A stretch of 20,875 nucleotides of DNA from positions 1 through 20,875 of the forward strand of contig JBAYQE010000042.1 in assembly GCA_041677345.1 (NCBI GenBank), written 5' to 3'. Shown here in pieces: positions 13,438-20,793 of the stretch (its first letter is position 1; the number at the start of each line of letters is the position of its first letter). Origin of the DNA: JALOAT01 sp041677345. GTDB lineage: Bacteria; Pseudomonadota; Gammaproteobacteria; Thiohalomonadales; Thiohalomonadaceae. The position numbers and the translations under genes were made by a program. The notes beneath the pieces are model-generated. The model did no database searches, was not told where the DNA came from, and saw only the letters and a program-made list of their open reading frames with translations.

Positions 13438-13588
13438 CTATTCCTTTCGGGGGGTATGCGGCACAGGTCCGCGCGGGGCGACGGATTCCGGGCGCCGGAA
13501 TGGCCGGCTGCCGCTTGGCCGGACCAGGACGCCGAGGCCACGGGGGATGGGGCAGGCGCGTGGGGGGAGGAGACGGAATGTGAAACGA
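13438..13588. other. Gene-free spacer upstream of the SOR-like promoter
   Basis: The wider gap between the SOR-like gene and degQ runs from 13329 to 13680. Apart from the promoter and the terminator-like hairpins listed separately, this part holds one perfect repeat, ATTCCGG-GCG-CCGGAAT at 13485-13501. Nothing in it looks coding. Confidence 0.5.
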
Positions 13589-13640
13589 AAGCGGGTTATC
13601 GCCCGCTTCCCGTCACCCCGGTTTACGCCGGAATGACGGG
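13589..13640 (-). terminator. Tandem hairpins downstream of degQ
   Basis: Two abutting inverted repeats lie 41 nt after the degQ stop. In minus-strand order, the first (13609-13640) has CCCGTCA/TGACGGG and CCGG/CCGG stems broken by a 2x2 mismatch. The second (13589-13608) is a perfect AAGCGGG/CCCGCTT stem with a 6-nt loop, followed by the T-rich TTCGTTT. The second looks like the operon terminator. The first resembles dispersed proteobacterial intergenic repeats. Confidence 0.6.
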
Positions 13641-13680
13641 TAACGGGACCTTGGCGTGCCGGGCTGCGCGACGTGATGGC

Positions 13681-15042
13681 CTAGCGCAGCACCAGGAACA
13701 TGGCCGCGCCGCGGCGCTGGATGTTGAGCAGCAGATCCCGGGACTTGCCCACGGCCTTGCGCAGGCTGCCGAGGTCGGTGGTGGGCTGGCGATTGGCCGA
13801 CATGATCACGTCGCCCGCCCGCAGCCCGGCGCGCCAGGCGGGGCTCGCAGGGGCCACTTCCAGTACCACTACACCCTTGAGCTTGCCGTAATAAGGCATG
13901 CCTTCCACGATATCGCCCACCACGGCGCCCGCCAGCCGTGGATGTATCTTTTCGCCTTCGGCGACCACTGCCGGCGGCTCCTGCACCTCGGCACGCAGCA
14001 CCAGCGACTTGCCGTTGCGATTCACGTGGATCTCAACCTTCTGGCCCACGCGCAACAGCCCCACTGCATTGCGCAGTTCCGCCGCGCTACCGATGTTACG
14101 GCCGTTCACTGACAGGATCACGTCACCGCTGCGCAGCCCGGCCTTGTCCGCCGGCGAGCCAGGGGTGATCTCGGTGACCACCGCGCCGCGCTGGTCGGGA
14201 AGGCCGAAGGCGGAGGCCAGATCCGGGGTGAGGTCCTGGGCTGCCGCACCCAGTTGGCCGCGGCGCACCTCGCCGTGTTCGACCAGCTGCGCCATCACAT
14301 CACGCGCCATGTTGATGGGAATGGCGAAACCGATACCCACATTGCCGCCGCTGCGTGACAGGATGGCCGTGTTGATGCCCACCAGTTCGCCGCGCAGGTT
14401 CACCAGGGCGCCACCGGAATTGCCGGGGTTGATGGAGGCATCGGTCTGGATGAAATCCTCATACCCCTCGATGCCGAGCCCGGTGCGGCCCAGGGCGCTG
14501 ACGATGCCCGAGGTCACGGTCTGGCCGAGCCCGAAGGGATTTCCCACCGCTACCACGAAGTCGCCTACGCGCAGCTGGTCGGAATCCGCCAGCGGCAGGG
14601 CATCCAGGCTGTCGGCCTTCACCTGAATGACGGCCACGTCGGTTTCCGGGTCGGAGCCCACCAGTTCGGCCGTGAGGCTGCGGCCGTCGGCCAGGTTCAC
14701 GGAGATCTCCACGGCGCGGTCGATCACGTGATGGTTGGTGAGGACGTAGCCCTGTTTCGCGTCCACGATGACCCCCGACCCCAGGCTCTGGGCGAAGCGT
14801 TCGGGCGGTTGCGCGGGGAGGTCGAAGAAGTGGCGGAAGAAGGGATCGGAAAACAGCGGGTGCTGCTGCTGGGGCACTTTGGTGCGGGTGAAGATGTTCA
14901 CCACACCGGGCACGGTGCGCTCCAGCATGGGGGCCAGTGTCGGCAGCGGTTGACCCTGGCTATCCAGGGCGGGCAGGGCCGCCTGTGCGGTACCGGCGGC
15001 GAGTGTGCCGGCGAGGAGAAGCATGGGAAGCGATCGGGACAT
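13681..15042 (-). CDS. degQ: DegQ/DegP-type periplasmic serine protease (HtrA family)
   Basis: 453 residues, the usual length of DegQ. A Sec signal peptide (MSRSLPMLLLAGTLAAGTAQA) precedes a trypsin-like domain with the triad H105 (LTNHHVI), D135 (DPETDVAV) and S209 (NPGNSGGAL). Two PDZ domains follow, at about 258-352 and 368-453. It degrades and refolds misfolded envelope proteins. The ATG has AAGG upstream and lies 9 nt after the stop of the second hsp20, so it is the last gene of the hsp20-cbpA-hsp20-degQ operon. Linking an envelope protease with cytoplasmic chaperones in one transcript suggests a joint heat or envelope-stress response. DegP is the alternative name; the rather short LA loop (55-80) fits DegQ better. 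Confidence 0.93.
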   Translation of the reverse strand: MSRSLPMLLLAGTLAAGTAQAALPALDSQGQPLPTLAPMLERTVPGVVNIFTRTKVPQQQHPLFSDPFFRHFFDLPAQPPERFAQSLGSGVIVDAKQGYVLTNHHVIDRAVEISVNLADGRSLTAELVGSDPETDVAVIQVKADSLDALPLADSDQLRVGDFVVAVGNPFGLGQTVTSGIVSALGRTGLGIEGYEDFIQTDASINPGNSGGALVNLRGELVGINTAILSRSGGNVGIGFAIPINMARDVMAQLVEHGEVRRGQLGAAAQDLTPDLASAFGLPDQRGAVVTEITPGSPADKAGLRSGDVILSVNGRNIGSAAELRNAVGLLRVGQKVEIHVNRNGKSLVLRAEVQEPPAVVAEGEKIHPRLAGAVVGDIVEGMPYYGKLKGVVVLEVAPASPAWRAGLRAGDVIMSANRQPTTDLGSLRKAVGKSRDLLLNIQRRGAAMFLVLR

Positions 15043-15051
15043 GACAGCCTT

Positions 15052-15552
15052 TCAGTCCACCTGGACGTTGATGCGCCGGCGGGTGCCGGTCCTGAGTTTG
15101 GGAAGGATCACACGCAGTACGCCGCGCTGGTACGCGGCCCGGGTGCGCGTCTCGTCCACCTCCGCCGGGAGCGGAATGGCGCGTTCGAAACGCCCATAGG
15201 CGCTTTCCATGAGCACGTAGTGGCCGCGGGTTTCCTCCCGCTGCACGCGCTTTTCACCGCGCACCAGCAGCAGGCGACGGTCGAGTACCGACAGGTCGAA
15301 GTCATCGCTGTCCATGCCCGGCGCCTCCATGCGTACGACGACCTGGTCTTCTTCCTCGCGTACGTCCGCGGCCAGCAAACCCCAGCGGGAGCTGTGCAGG
15401 GCCACCTGATCCTCGGCACTCTGTACCTCGCGCCGGGTGGGCTGAAAGCGCGTGAGCGCCTGTGCGGTGCGATCACGCAGTTCCTGCCAGCCTTCGCTGA
15501 GGTTCTCGAAGGCGCGCTGCAGCCCGTGGCGTATCTGGTCGAGGGTGCTCAT
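15052..15552 (-). CDS. Hsp20-family small heat-shock protein (second copy)
   Basis: 166 residues from the ATG at 15552, chosen because AAGGAGA lies 6 nt upstream; an earlier in-frame start would add 27 unlike residues. The alpha-crystallin domain spans about 60-155, with the EAPGMDSDDFDLSVLDRRL segment, YGRFERAIPLP, and the family signature around AAYQRGVLRVILPK. The N-terminal 50 residues are helical and charged (RHGLQRAFENLSEGWQELRD), unlike the first Hsp20 in the operon. It holds unfolding proteins for refolding. Divergence from the first copy is strong, so this is an old paralogue pair rather than a recent duplication. It follows cbpA by 84 nt and precedes degQ by 9 nt. Confidence 0.9.
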   Translation of the reverse strand: MSTLDQIRHGLQRAFENLSEGWQELRDRTAQALTRFQPTRREVQSAEDQVALHSSRWGLLAADVREEEDQVVVRMEAPGMDSDDFDLSVLDRRLLLVRGEKRVQREETRGHYVLMESAYGRFERAIPLPAEVDETRTRAAYQRGVLRVILPKLRTGTRRRINVQVD

Positions 15553-15636
15553 GGTCGGTCTCCTTGGTCTTGTTAGTGACGAAAACCAGAGATTTCGATT
15601 ATTGCGGCGGGCGCAAGTTCCCTGCCGCGCCACCGT

Positions 15637-16593
15637 TCACACGCCCAGGTGGGCGCGCGGGTTGAAAGGCATGGCCTTGGCCATGTCGCGGTACAGCTTG
15701 CGCTTGGCATCGGTATCCGCGGGCGGCGTGCTGATCTGCAGCACGAGGTACTGGTCTCCCGGGGGATTTCCCGGCAGGCCACGCCCCCTGAGGCGTAACC
15801 GCTGACCGCTGTGCGCACCCGCGGGGATGCGCGCCTCCACGGTGCCGCCCAGGGTGGGCACGGCCACCTTGGCGCCGAGCGCCGCTTCCCAGGGTGCGAG
15901 GGGCAGGTCCAGGATGATGTCGCGTCCGTCCAGGTGGAACAGCGGGTGCGGCGCTATCTCCACTTCCAGGTAGAGGTCGCCCCGCTCGCCCCCGGTCGGC
16001 CCGGCGCTGCCCTGGCCGGGCAGGCGGATCTGTTGTCCCGCCGTGATGCCGGCGGGGATGCGCACCTTCAGTGTGTGGGTGCGGGTGAGCACATGGCCAT
16101 TGCGGTCCAGTTCGGGCCGCTCCAGCTGCACCGGCCTGACGGCGCCGTGATAGGCCTCCTCGAGGGTGACCTGGATACGCGCGCGATGGTCTGCGCCGTG
16201 CAGGGGCTTGCCGGAGCTGCGCCGGGTGCGGAAGTCTGCGCCGAAGGGACTGCCGTTGCCGAACAGACTCTCGAAAAAATCGCTGAAGCTGGACGGCCCG
16301 GCGCCACCGAAGCCGCCGCCGGTGAATTCGAAGCCCCGGTCCCAGCCCGGCGGCGGCCGGAACTCCTGGCCGCTCTGCCACCCGCTGCCCAGGCGGTCGT
16401 ACGCGGCGCGCTTCTGCGGGTCCTGGAGCACCTCATGGGCCTCATTGATCTCCTTGAAGCGCTCCTCCGCATTGGGCTCCTTGCTCACGTCCGGGTGATA
16501 TTTGCGCGCGAGCCGCCGGTACGCTTTCTTGATTTCGTCCTGGGTGGCGCTGCGTTCGACGCCGAGGATTTTGTAGTAGTCCTTGTATTGCAT
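15637..16593 (-). CDS. cbpA: CbpA/DnaJ-type co-chaperone
   Basis: 318 residues. The J domain covers about 1-70 with the H33-P34-D35 motif that stimulates DnaK ATPase. A Gly/Phe-rich linker (about 85-120) and two beta-sandwich substrate-binding domains follow (about 135-315). No CxxCxGxG zinc-finger repeats are present, so this is a CbpA-type (class B) J protein, not DnaJ proper. AGGGG lies about 8 nt before the ATG. It sits between two hsp20 genes, which suggests that clients held by Hsp20 are passed on to the DnaK machine. The 47-nt gap upstream contains a 12-bp GC-rich hairpin. Confidence 0.93.
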   Translation of the reverse strand: MQYKDYYKILGVERSATQDEIKKAYRRLARKYHPDVSKEPNAEERFKEINEAHEVLQDPQKRAAYDRLGSGWQSGQEFRPPPGWDRGFEFTGGGFGGAGPSSFSDFFESLFGNGSPFGADFRTRRSSGKPLHGADHRARIQVTLEEAYHGAVRPVQLERPELDRNGHVLTRTHTLKVRIPAGITAGQQIRLPGQGSAGPTGGERGDLYLEVEIAPHPLFHLDGRDIILDLPLAPWEAALGAKVAVPTLGGTVEARIPAGAHSGQRLRLRGRGLPGNPPGDQYLVLQISTPPADTDAKRKLYRDMAKAMPFNPRAHLGV

Positions 16594-16606
16594 GCGCTGG
16601 CCCCTG

Positions 16607-16634
16607 GGCGGGGTGGGGTGGCCCCCACCCCGCC
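16607..16634. repeat. GC-rich hairpin between hsp20 and cbpA
   Basis: Perfect 12-bp arms GGCGGGGTGGGG / CCCCACCCCGCC with a 4-nt loop, in the 47-nt gap after the first hsp20 and before cbpA. No T-run follows. It could protect the hsp20 message or partly terminate transcription so that Hsp20 is made in excess over CbpA. Confidence 0.6.
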
Positions 16635-16640
16635 GGCGGT

Positions 16641-17075
16641 TTAGTCGGCCTGCACGCTGATTTTCCGCGGCTGCAGTTTTTCGTGTTTGGGCACGCGGAT
16701 CTCCAGCACGCCGTTCTGAGACTTGGCCGCGATGTGTTCCACATCCGCCGTGTCGGGCAAGGTGAAGCGGCGGAAGAAACTGCCGTACACGCGCTCAATG
16801 CGCTTGTAGCCATCATGTTCCTCCTTCTTGCGGACATCGCGCTCACCCTTGATGACCAGCATACCGTTCTCGGTATGCACATCGATGGCCTTGGGGTCCA
16901 CGCCCGGGACGTCGGCTGTGATGACGAAGCAGTCACCTTCCTCACGCACGTCCACGGCCGGCACCCAATCGCTCGCCGTCACACCTTCTTCACCGCCCTG
17001 CCCGGTGGCGCGCTCCATCTCGCGGCGGAACTGGTCGAGCAGAGCCCAGGGATCGTTGGTACGCATCAGTGCCAT
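16641..17075 (-). CDS. Hsp20-family small heat-shock protein (first copy)
   Basis: 144 residues from the ATG at 17075, with AAGGAGA upstream; a start 13 codons earlier would begin inside the probable untranslated leader. The alpha-crystallin domain runs from about 38 to 140: DVREEGDCFVITADVPGV, YGSFFRRFTLPD, and NGVLEIRVPK near the end. The C-terminal RKISVQ resembles the I-x-V anchoring motif used for oligomer assembly. It is an ATP-independent holdase and the first gene of the operon, with a sigma32-like promoter just upstream. Confidence 0.93.
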   Translation of the reverse strand: MALMRTNDPWALLDQFRREMERATGQGGEEGVTASDWVPAVDVREEGDCFVITADVPGVDPKAIDVHTENGMLVIKGERDVRKKEEHDGYKRIERVYGSFFRRFTLPDTADVEHIAAKSQNGVLEIRVPKHEKLQPRKISVQAD

Positions 17076-17091
17076 GGTTCTCTCCTTATGT

Positions 17092-17141
17092 GTCGACTGT
17101 GGTCGACTGTACATATATGTGCGCCCATTCCGGTTCTCAAT
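17092..17141 (-). promoter_or_regulatory. Sigma32-like heat-shock promoter and tandem repeat of the hsp20 operon
   Basis: On the minus strand, ATTGAGA (17135-17141) and GCACATATA (17114-17122) are separated by 12 nt. They match the sigma32 consensus (CTTGAAA, N11-16, CCCCATNTA) at 5 of 7 and, not counting N, 6 of 8 positions. A sigma70 reading, TTGAGA-N17-TATATG, uses the same bases. Downstream, in the expected leader, GTCGACTGT (plus-strand reading) occurs twice with a 10-bp period (17092-17100, 17102-17110). It could be an operator, or a small hairpin in the RNA because GTCGAC is self-complementary. Confidence 0.5.
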
Positions 17142-17248
17142 CGGGTGCTAGGTGTTTTCCTGCACCTCCCCCTCTCGGGAAATCGAGGCATCACGGCCGA
17201 GCGAGTGCTCACTGTTAGGGAATGGCCGGAAAAACGGGCATATTAGAG

Positions 17249-17264
17249 CCACTAAATATTGTGT
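17249..17264. promoter_or_regulatory. Upstream NrdR-box-like palindrome
   Basis: The 16-mer CCACTAAATATTGTGT is close to the NrdR consensus (ACAC-W-ATATAT-W-GTGT). It lies 178 bp upstream of the better box at 17427, about 110 bp behind the hsp20 promoter. NrdR boxes usually occur in pairs, though commonly much closer together, so this may be a distal site or chance. Confidence 0.45.
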
Positions 17265-17385
17265 TTGTGGTGGTGCTTCAATTGACGCGGCTATGTGCCT
17301 GAACAGGCATGGGAATTTTTTCGGGTGCTTCGCAACCCCTTGGCGATTAACACATTTTTCGCGCACGTCAAGCACGAATTCGTGG

Positions 17386-17415
17386 TTGACGCGAGCCCGT
17401 CACGGTCCGTACAGT
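17386..17415 (+). promoter_or_regulatory. Candidate nrdJ promoter
   Basis: TTGACG (17386-17391) and TACAGT (17410-17415) are separated by 18 nt, which would start transcription about 17421, roughly 65 nt before the GTG. The NrdR box at 17427-17442 lies just downstream of the predicted start, well placed for repression. No cobalamin riboswitch was recognised in the leader. Confidence 0.5.
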
Positions 17416-17426
17416 GTCGCCCCATC

Positions 17427-17442
17427 ACACAATATCTTGTGT
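17427..17442. promoter_or_regulatory. NrdR box in front of nrdJ
   Basis: ACACAATATCTTGTGT is a near-perfect palindrome and matches the NrdR box consensus at almost every position. NrdR is the ATP/dATP-sensing repressor of ribonucleotide reductase genes. The site lies 45 nt before the nrdJ start codon, overlapping the start of the predicted transcript. Confidence 0.82.
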
Positions 17443-17487
17443 CCCCCCGCTTGGAAGCGGGCAACGAATAATGAAAGGAAAAGCCCC

Positions 17488-20400
17488 GTGAGCCAGCAGC
17501 CTGTCCGCCTCAAAGCCGTGCCGACCAACGTTACCGACATCCCCTTCCAACCCGCTTCCGCTGACATCTGGGACAAGAAGTACCGCCTCAAGACCAAGGC
17601 AGGCGAACCCATCGACCAGACCATGGACGACACCTACCAGCGTGTCGCCCGCGCCATCGCCGAGGTGGAGACCACCCCCGAGAAGCGCGAGGAGTGGTAC
17701 GAGAAATTCCTGTGGGCCCTGCGTCGCGGCGCCATCCCCGCCGGCCGCATCACCTCCAATGCCGGCGCCCAGGCCTACAAGCCCGCCACCTCCACCATCA
17801 ACTGCACGGTGTCGGGCACCATCACCGACTCCATGGACGACATCCTGCAGAAGGTCCACGAGGCGGGCCTCACCCTCAAGGCCGGCTGCGGCATCGGCTA
17901 CGAGTTCAGCACCCTGCGCCCCAAGGGCGCCTTCGTGGCCGGTGCCGGCGCCTACACCTCGGGACCGCTGTCGTTCATGGATATCTACGACAAGATGTAT
18001 TTCACGGTGAGCTCCGCCGGCGGCCGCCGCGGTGCCCAGATGGCCACCTTCGACGTGGGCCATCCCGACGTGGCCGACTTTATCCGCGCCAAGCGCGAGG
18101 ACGGCCGTCTGCGCCAGTTCAACCTGTCCCTGCTGGTCACCCGCGACTTCATGGAGGCGGTGAAGAACGACGACCTGTGGCCGCTCGCCTTCCCGCTCAC
18201 CGAAAAGGAAGTGGAGGTCGATTGCATCGACCTGGCCAAGGCCGACGACGTGGTGTGGCGCGAGTGGCCCACCACGAAGAGCTACATCCTCAACGAGGAA
18301 GGCCTGGTCGCCTGCAAGGTCTACAAGACCATCAAGGCCCGTCGTCTGTGGGACCTCATCATGTCTTCCACCTACGACTACGCCGAGCCCGGCTTCATCC
18401 TCATCGATCAGTACAACGACATGAACAACAACTGGTGGTGCGAGAACATCCGTGCGACCAATCCCTGCGTCACCGCCGACACCTGGGTGCACACCGCCGC
18501 CGGTCCGCGCCAGGTGAAAGACCTCATCGGCAAGCCCTTCCTGGCGCGCGTCGACGGCGCCGATCACGCCACCGGTCCGGAAGGTTTCTTCCGCACCGCC
18601 ACCAAGCCCGTGGTGCGCCTGCGCACCACCGAGGGTTACAGCCTGCGCCTCACCGCCGATCATCGCGTGCGCCGCGTCACCCACTTCACCCGCTACAGCA
18701 CGGAAACCGAGTGGTGCGCCGCCGGCGAGTTGCGCACCGGCGATCGCGTGCTGCTCAACGATCACAGCGAAAACGCCCAGTGGGCCGGCGCGTACGGCCA
18801 CAACGAGGGCTACCTCATGGGCCTGTTGCTGGGCGACGGCACCCTCAAGCAGGATGCGGCCGTGCTGTCCGTGTGGAAGCAGGTCGCCGCGGTGAACGGT
18901 CTGCGCGCCGGTTTCTCTGCGGGCACCCACGCCGTCATGAGCGAGGCGCTCGCCGCCGCACGCACCCTGCCGCACCGCGCCGACTTCATGGGCTGGACCG
19001 AAGTGGTGGGCCGCAACGAATTCCGCCTGTCCACCGCAGCCATCCGCGACCTGGCATTCGACCTGGGCCTGCGCCCGGACGCCAAACGCATCACGCCCGC
19101 CATGGAAGCTGCTTCCTCCGAGTTCTATCGCGGCCTGCTGCGCGGCCTGCTCGATACCGATGGTTCGGTGCAGGGTTCGCAGGAAAAGGGCATCAGCGTG
19201 CGCCTTTCCCAGTCGCACCCGGGTGATCTGGAAGCGGCCCAGCGCATGTTGCTGCGCCTCGGCATCGCGTCAACCATCTACCGCAACCGCCGTGCTGCAG
19301 GCCCCACGTTGCTGCCGGACGGCCAGGGTGGAAACAAGCCGGATGCCATCCAGGCGCAGCACGAATTGGTGATCAGCGGCGAAAACCTGAGCCGTTTCGA
19401 AACCCTGATCGGCTTCGCCGACACCGACAAGGCCGCACGCCTGGCCGAGCTCCTCGCCTCCTACAAGCGCGCCCTCAACCGCGAGCGTTTCACCGCCCGC
19501 GTGGAGGCCGTCGAAGCCGACGGCGTGGAGGACGTGTATGACGTGCAAGTGCCCGGCATCAACACCTTCGACGCCAACGGCCTGCACGCGCACAACTGCG
19601 GTGAGCAGGGCCTGCCCCCGTACGGCGCCTGCCTGCTCGGCTCCATCAACCTCACCAACTTCGTGCTGGACCCGTTCACGCCGAAGGCGCGCTTCGACTG
19701 GGAAAACTTCCGCAAGGCCGTGGCCGTGTTCACGCGCATGCTCGACAACGTGGTGGAGATCAACGGCCTGCCGCTGGAACAGCAGCGCAAGGAAATCGAA
19801 CAGAAGCGCCGTCACGGCATGGGCTACCTGGGCCTCGGCTCCACGCTCACCATGCTGCGCATGAAATACGGCGGGGCCGACTCCCTGGAATTCACCGAAC
19901 GCGTCACCCGTGAAATGGCCCTGGTGGGCTGGCGCACGGGCCTGGAACTCGCCAAGGAAAAGGGCCCCGCGCCCATCATGGAACAGGAGTTCGAGATCAC
20001 TGCCGAAATGCTGCGCAAGCGCCCGGAGCTGAAGCGTGACGGCTACAAGCTGGGCGACAAGCTCAAGGGCAAGATGCTGCACGGGCGCTATAGCCGCTAC
20101 ATGCAGAAGATCGCCGAAGTGGACCAGGACCTGGTGGACGAACTGTCCGTGGTCGGTGCCCGCTTCACCCACCACAGCTCCATCGCGCCCACCGGCACCA
20201 TTTCGCTATCTCTGGCCAACAACGCCAGCAACGGCATCGAACCCAGCTTCGCGCACCACTATTCGCGCAACGTGATCCGCGAAGGCAAGAAGACCAAGGA
20301 AAAGGTCGACGTGTTCTCCTTCGAACTGCTGGCCTACCGGCACCTGGTCAACCCCAAGGCCATGCCATACAGCCAGGATCCGGACGAGCAACTGCCCGAC

Positions 20401-20778
20401 TACTTCATCTCCGCCGAGCAGGTGACCCCCAAGCAGCACGTGGACGTGCAGGCCGCCGCGCAGAAGTGGATTGATTCGTCCATTTCCAAAACCGCCAACG
20501 TCCCCACGGAATTCCCCTTCGAGGAATTCAAGGACATTTACCTGTACGCCTACGAGCAGGGCCTGAAGGGCTGCACCACCTTCCGCTACAACCCTGAGGC
20601 GTTCCAGGGCGTGTTGGTGAAGGAGCAGGACCTGGAGAAGACAACGTATCGCTTCAAGCTCGAAGACGGCACATATGTCGAAGTGAAGGGCAACGAGGAA
20701 ATAGAGTACGACGGTGAAATGCACACTGCCGCGAATTTATACGATGCCCTTAAAGAAGGGTTCTATGGAAAGTGGTAG
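17488..20778 (+). CDS. nrdJ: Adenosylcobalamin-dependent (class II) ribonucleotide reductase, intein-containing precursor
   Basis: 1096 residues from the GTG at 17488, with AAGGA 8 nt upstream. The reading frame is open another 112 codons upstream, but that part covers the promoter and NrdR box and reads as noncoding. Splicing would join residues 1-326 and 704-1096 into a 719-residue enzyme that reduces ribonucleotides to deoxyribonucleotides. In mature numbering, C106 (TINCTVSG) and C338 are the redox pair, C327 in NPCGEQ is the radical cysteine, and E329 is catalytic; C327 and C338 have the same +11 spacing as C408/C419 in the Lactobacillus enzyme. The phosphate-binding PTGTISL segment is present. 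The C-terminus ends in DALKEGFYGKW without a CxxC tail, as in split NrdJa proteins, whose cysteine tail is on a separate NrdJb. Cytoplasmic, oxygen-independent. Confidence 0.93.
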   Translation: MSQQPVRLKAVPTNVTDIPFQPASADIWDKKYRLKTKAGEPIDQTMDDTYQRVARAIAEVETTPEKREEWYEKFLWALRRGAIPAGRITSNAGAQAYKPATSTINCTVSGTITDSMDDILQKVHEAGLTLKAGCGIGYEFSTLRPKGAFVAGAGAYTSGPLSFMDIYDKMYFTVSSAGGRRGAQMATFDVGHPDVADFIRAKREDGRLRQFNLSLLVTRDFMEAVKNDDLWPLAFPLTEKEVEVDCIDLAKADDVVWREWPTTKSYILNEEGLVACKVYKTIKARRLWDLIMSSTYDYAEPGFILIDQYNDMNNNWWCENIRATNPCVTADTWVHTAAGPRQVKDLIGKPFLARVDGADHATGPEGFFRTATKPVVRLRTTEGYSLRLTADHRVRRVTHFTRYSTETEWCAAGELRTGDRVLLNDHSENAQWAGAYGHNEGYLMGLLLGDGTLKQDAAVLSVWKQVAAVNGLRAGFSAGTHAVMSEALAAARTLPHRADFMGWTEVVGRNEFRLSTAAIRDLAFDLGLRPDAKRITPAMEAASSEFYRGLLRGLLDTDGSVQGSQEKGISVRLSQSHPGDLEAAQRMLLRLGIASTIYRNRRAAGPTLLPDGQGGNKPDAIQAQHELVISGENLSRFETLIGFADTDKAARLAELLASYKRALNRERFTARVEAVEADGVEDVYDVQVPGINTFDANGLHAHNCGEQGLPPYGACLLGSINLTNFVLDPFTPKARFDWENFRKAVAVFTRMLDNVVEINGLPLEQQRKEIEQKRRHGMGYLGLGSTLTMLRMKYGGADSLEFTERVTREMALVGWRTGLELAKEKGPAPIMEQEFEITAEMLRKRPELKRDGYKLGDKLKGKMLHGRYSRYMQKIAEVDQDLVDELSVVGARFTHHSSIAPTGTISLSLANNASNGIEPSFAHHYSRNVIREGKKTKEKVDVFSFELLAYRHLVNPKAMPYSQDPDEQLPDYFISAEQVTPKQHVDVQAAAQKWIDSSISKTANVPTEFPFEEFKDIYLYAYEQGLKGCTTFRYNPEAFQGVLVKEQDLEKTTYRFKLEDGTYVEVKGNEEIEYDGEMHTAANLYDALKEGFYGKW
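18466..19596 (+). mobile_element. Intein with LAGLIDADG homing endonuclease inside nrdJ
   Basis: 377 residues. It starts at C327 of the precursor (CVTADTWVHTAAG, block A), with block B at LTADHRVRRV carrying the His that assists the N-S shift. It ends with block F (VYDVQVPGINTF) and block G (LHAH-N), followed by extein Cys. All splicing residues (Cys1, block B His, penultimate His, terminal Asn, Cys+1) are intact. The central part has both dodecapeptide motifs: YLMGLLLGDGTLK and GLLRGLLDTDGSV, each with the acidic residue, so the endonuclease looks functional and the element possibly still mobile. No frameshift or stop is seen. The junction splits the NPCGEQ active-site motif just before the radical cysteine. 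Confidence 0.93.
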
Positions 20779-20793
20779 TAGGAGAACAGGCAT

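Noticed and set aside
17152..17487. In-frame N-terminal extension of NrdJ by 112 codons
   Set aside because: It covers the promoter and NrdR boxes, its translation is unlike the family, and GTG at 17488 has a ribosome binding site.
17152..17487. Cobalamin riboswitch expected in front of a B12-dependent reductase
   Set aside because: No B12-box-like sequence was found; control appears to be through NrdR.
17471..17491. Six-codon frame ATG...TGA overlapping the nrdJ GTG start
   Set aside because: Too short to judge; no sign of codon bias typical of an attenuating leader peptide, so probably chance.
17425..19218. 597-codon open frame antisense to nrdJ and its intein
   Set aside because: Same GC-driven artefact; the sense strand has the NrdJ active site and all intein motifs.
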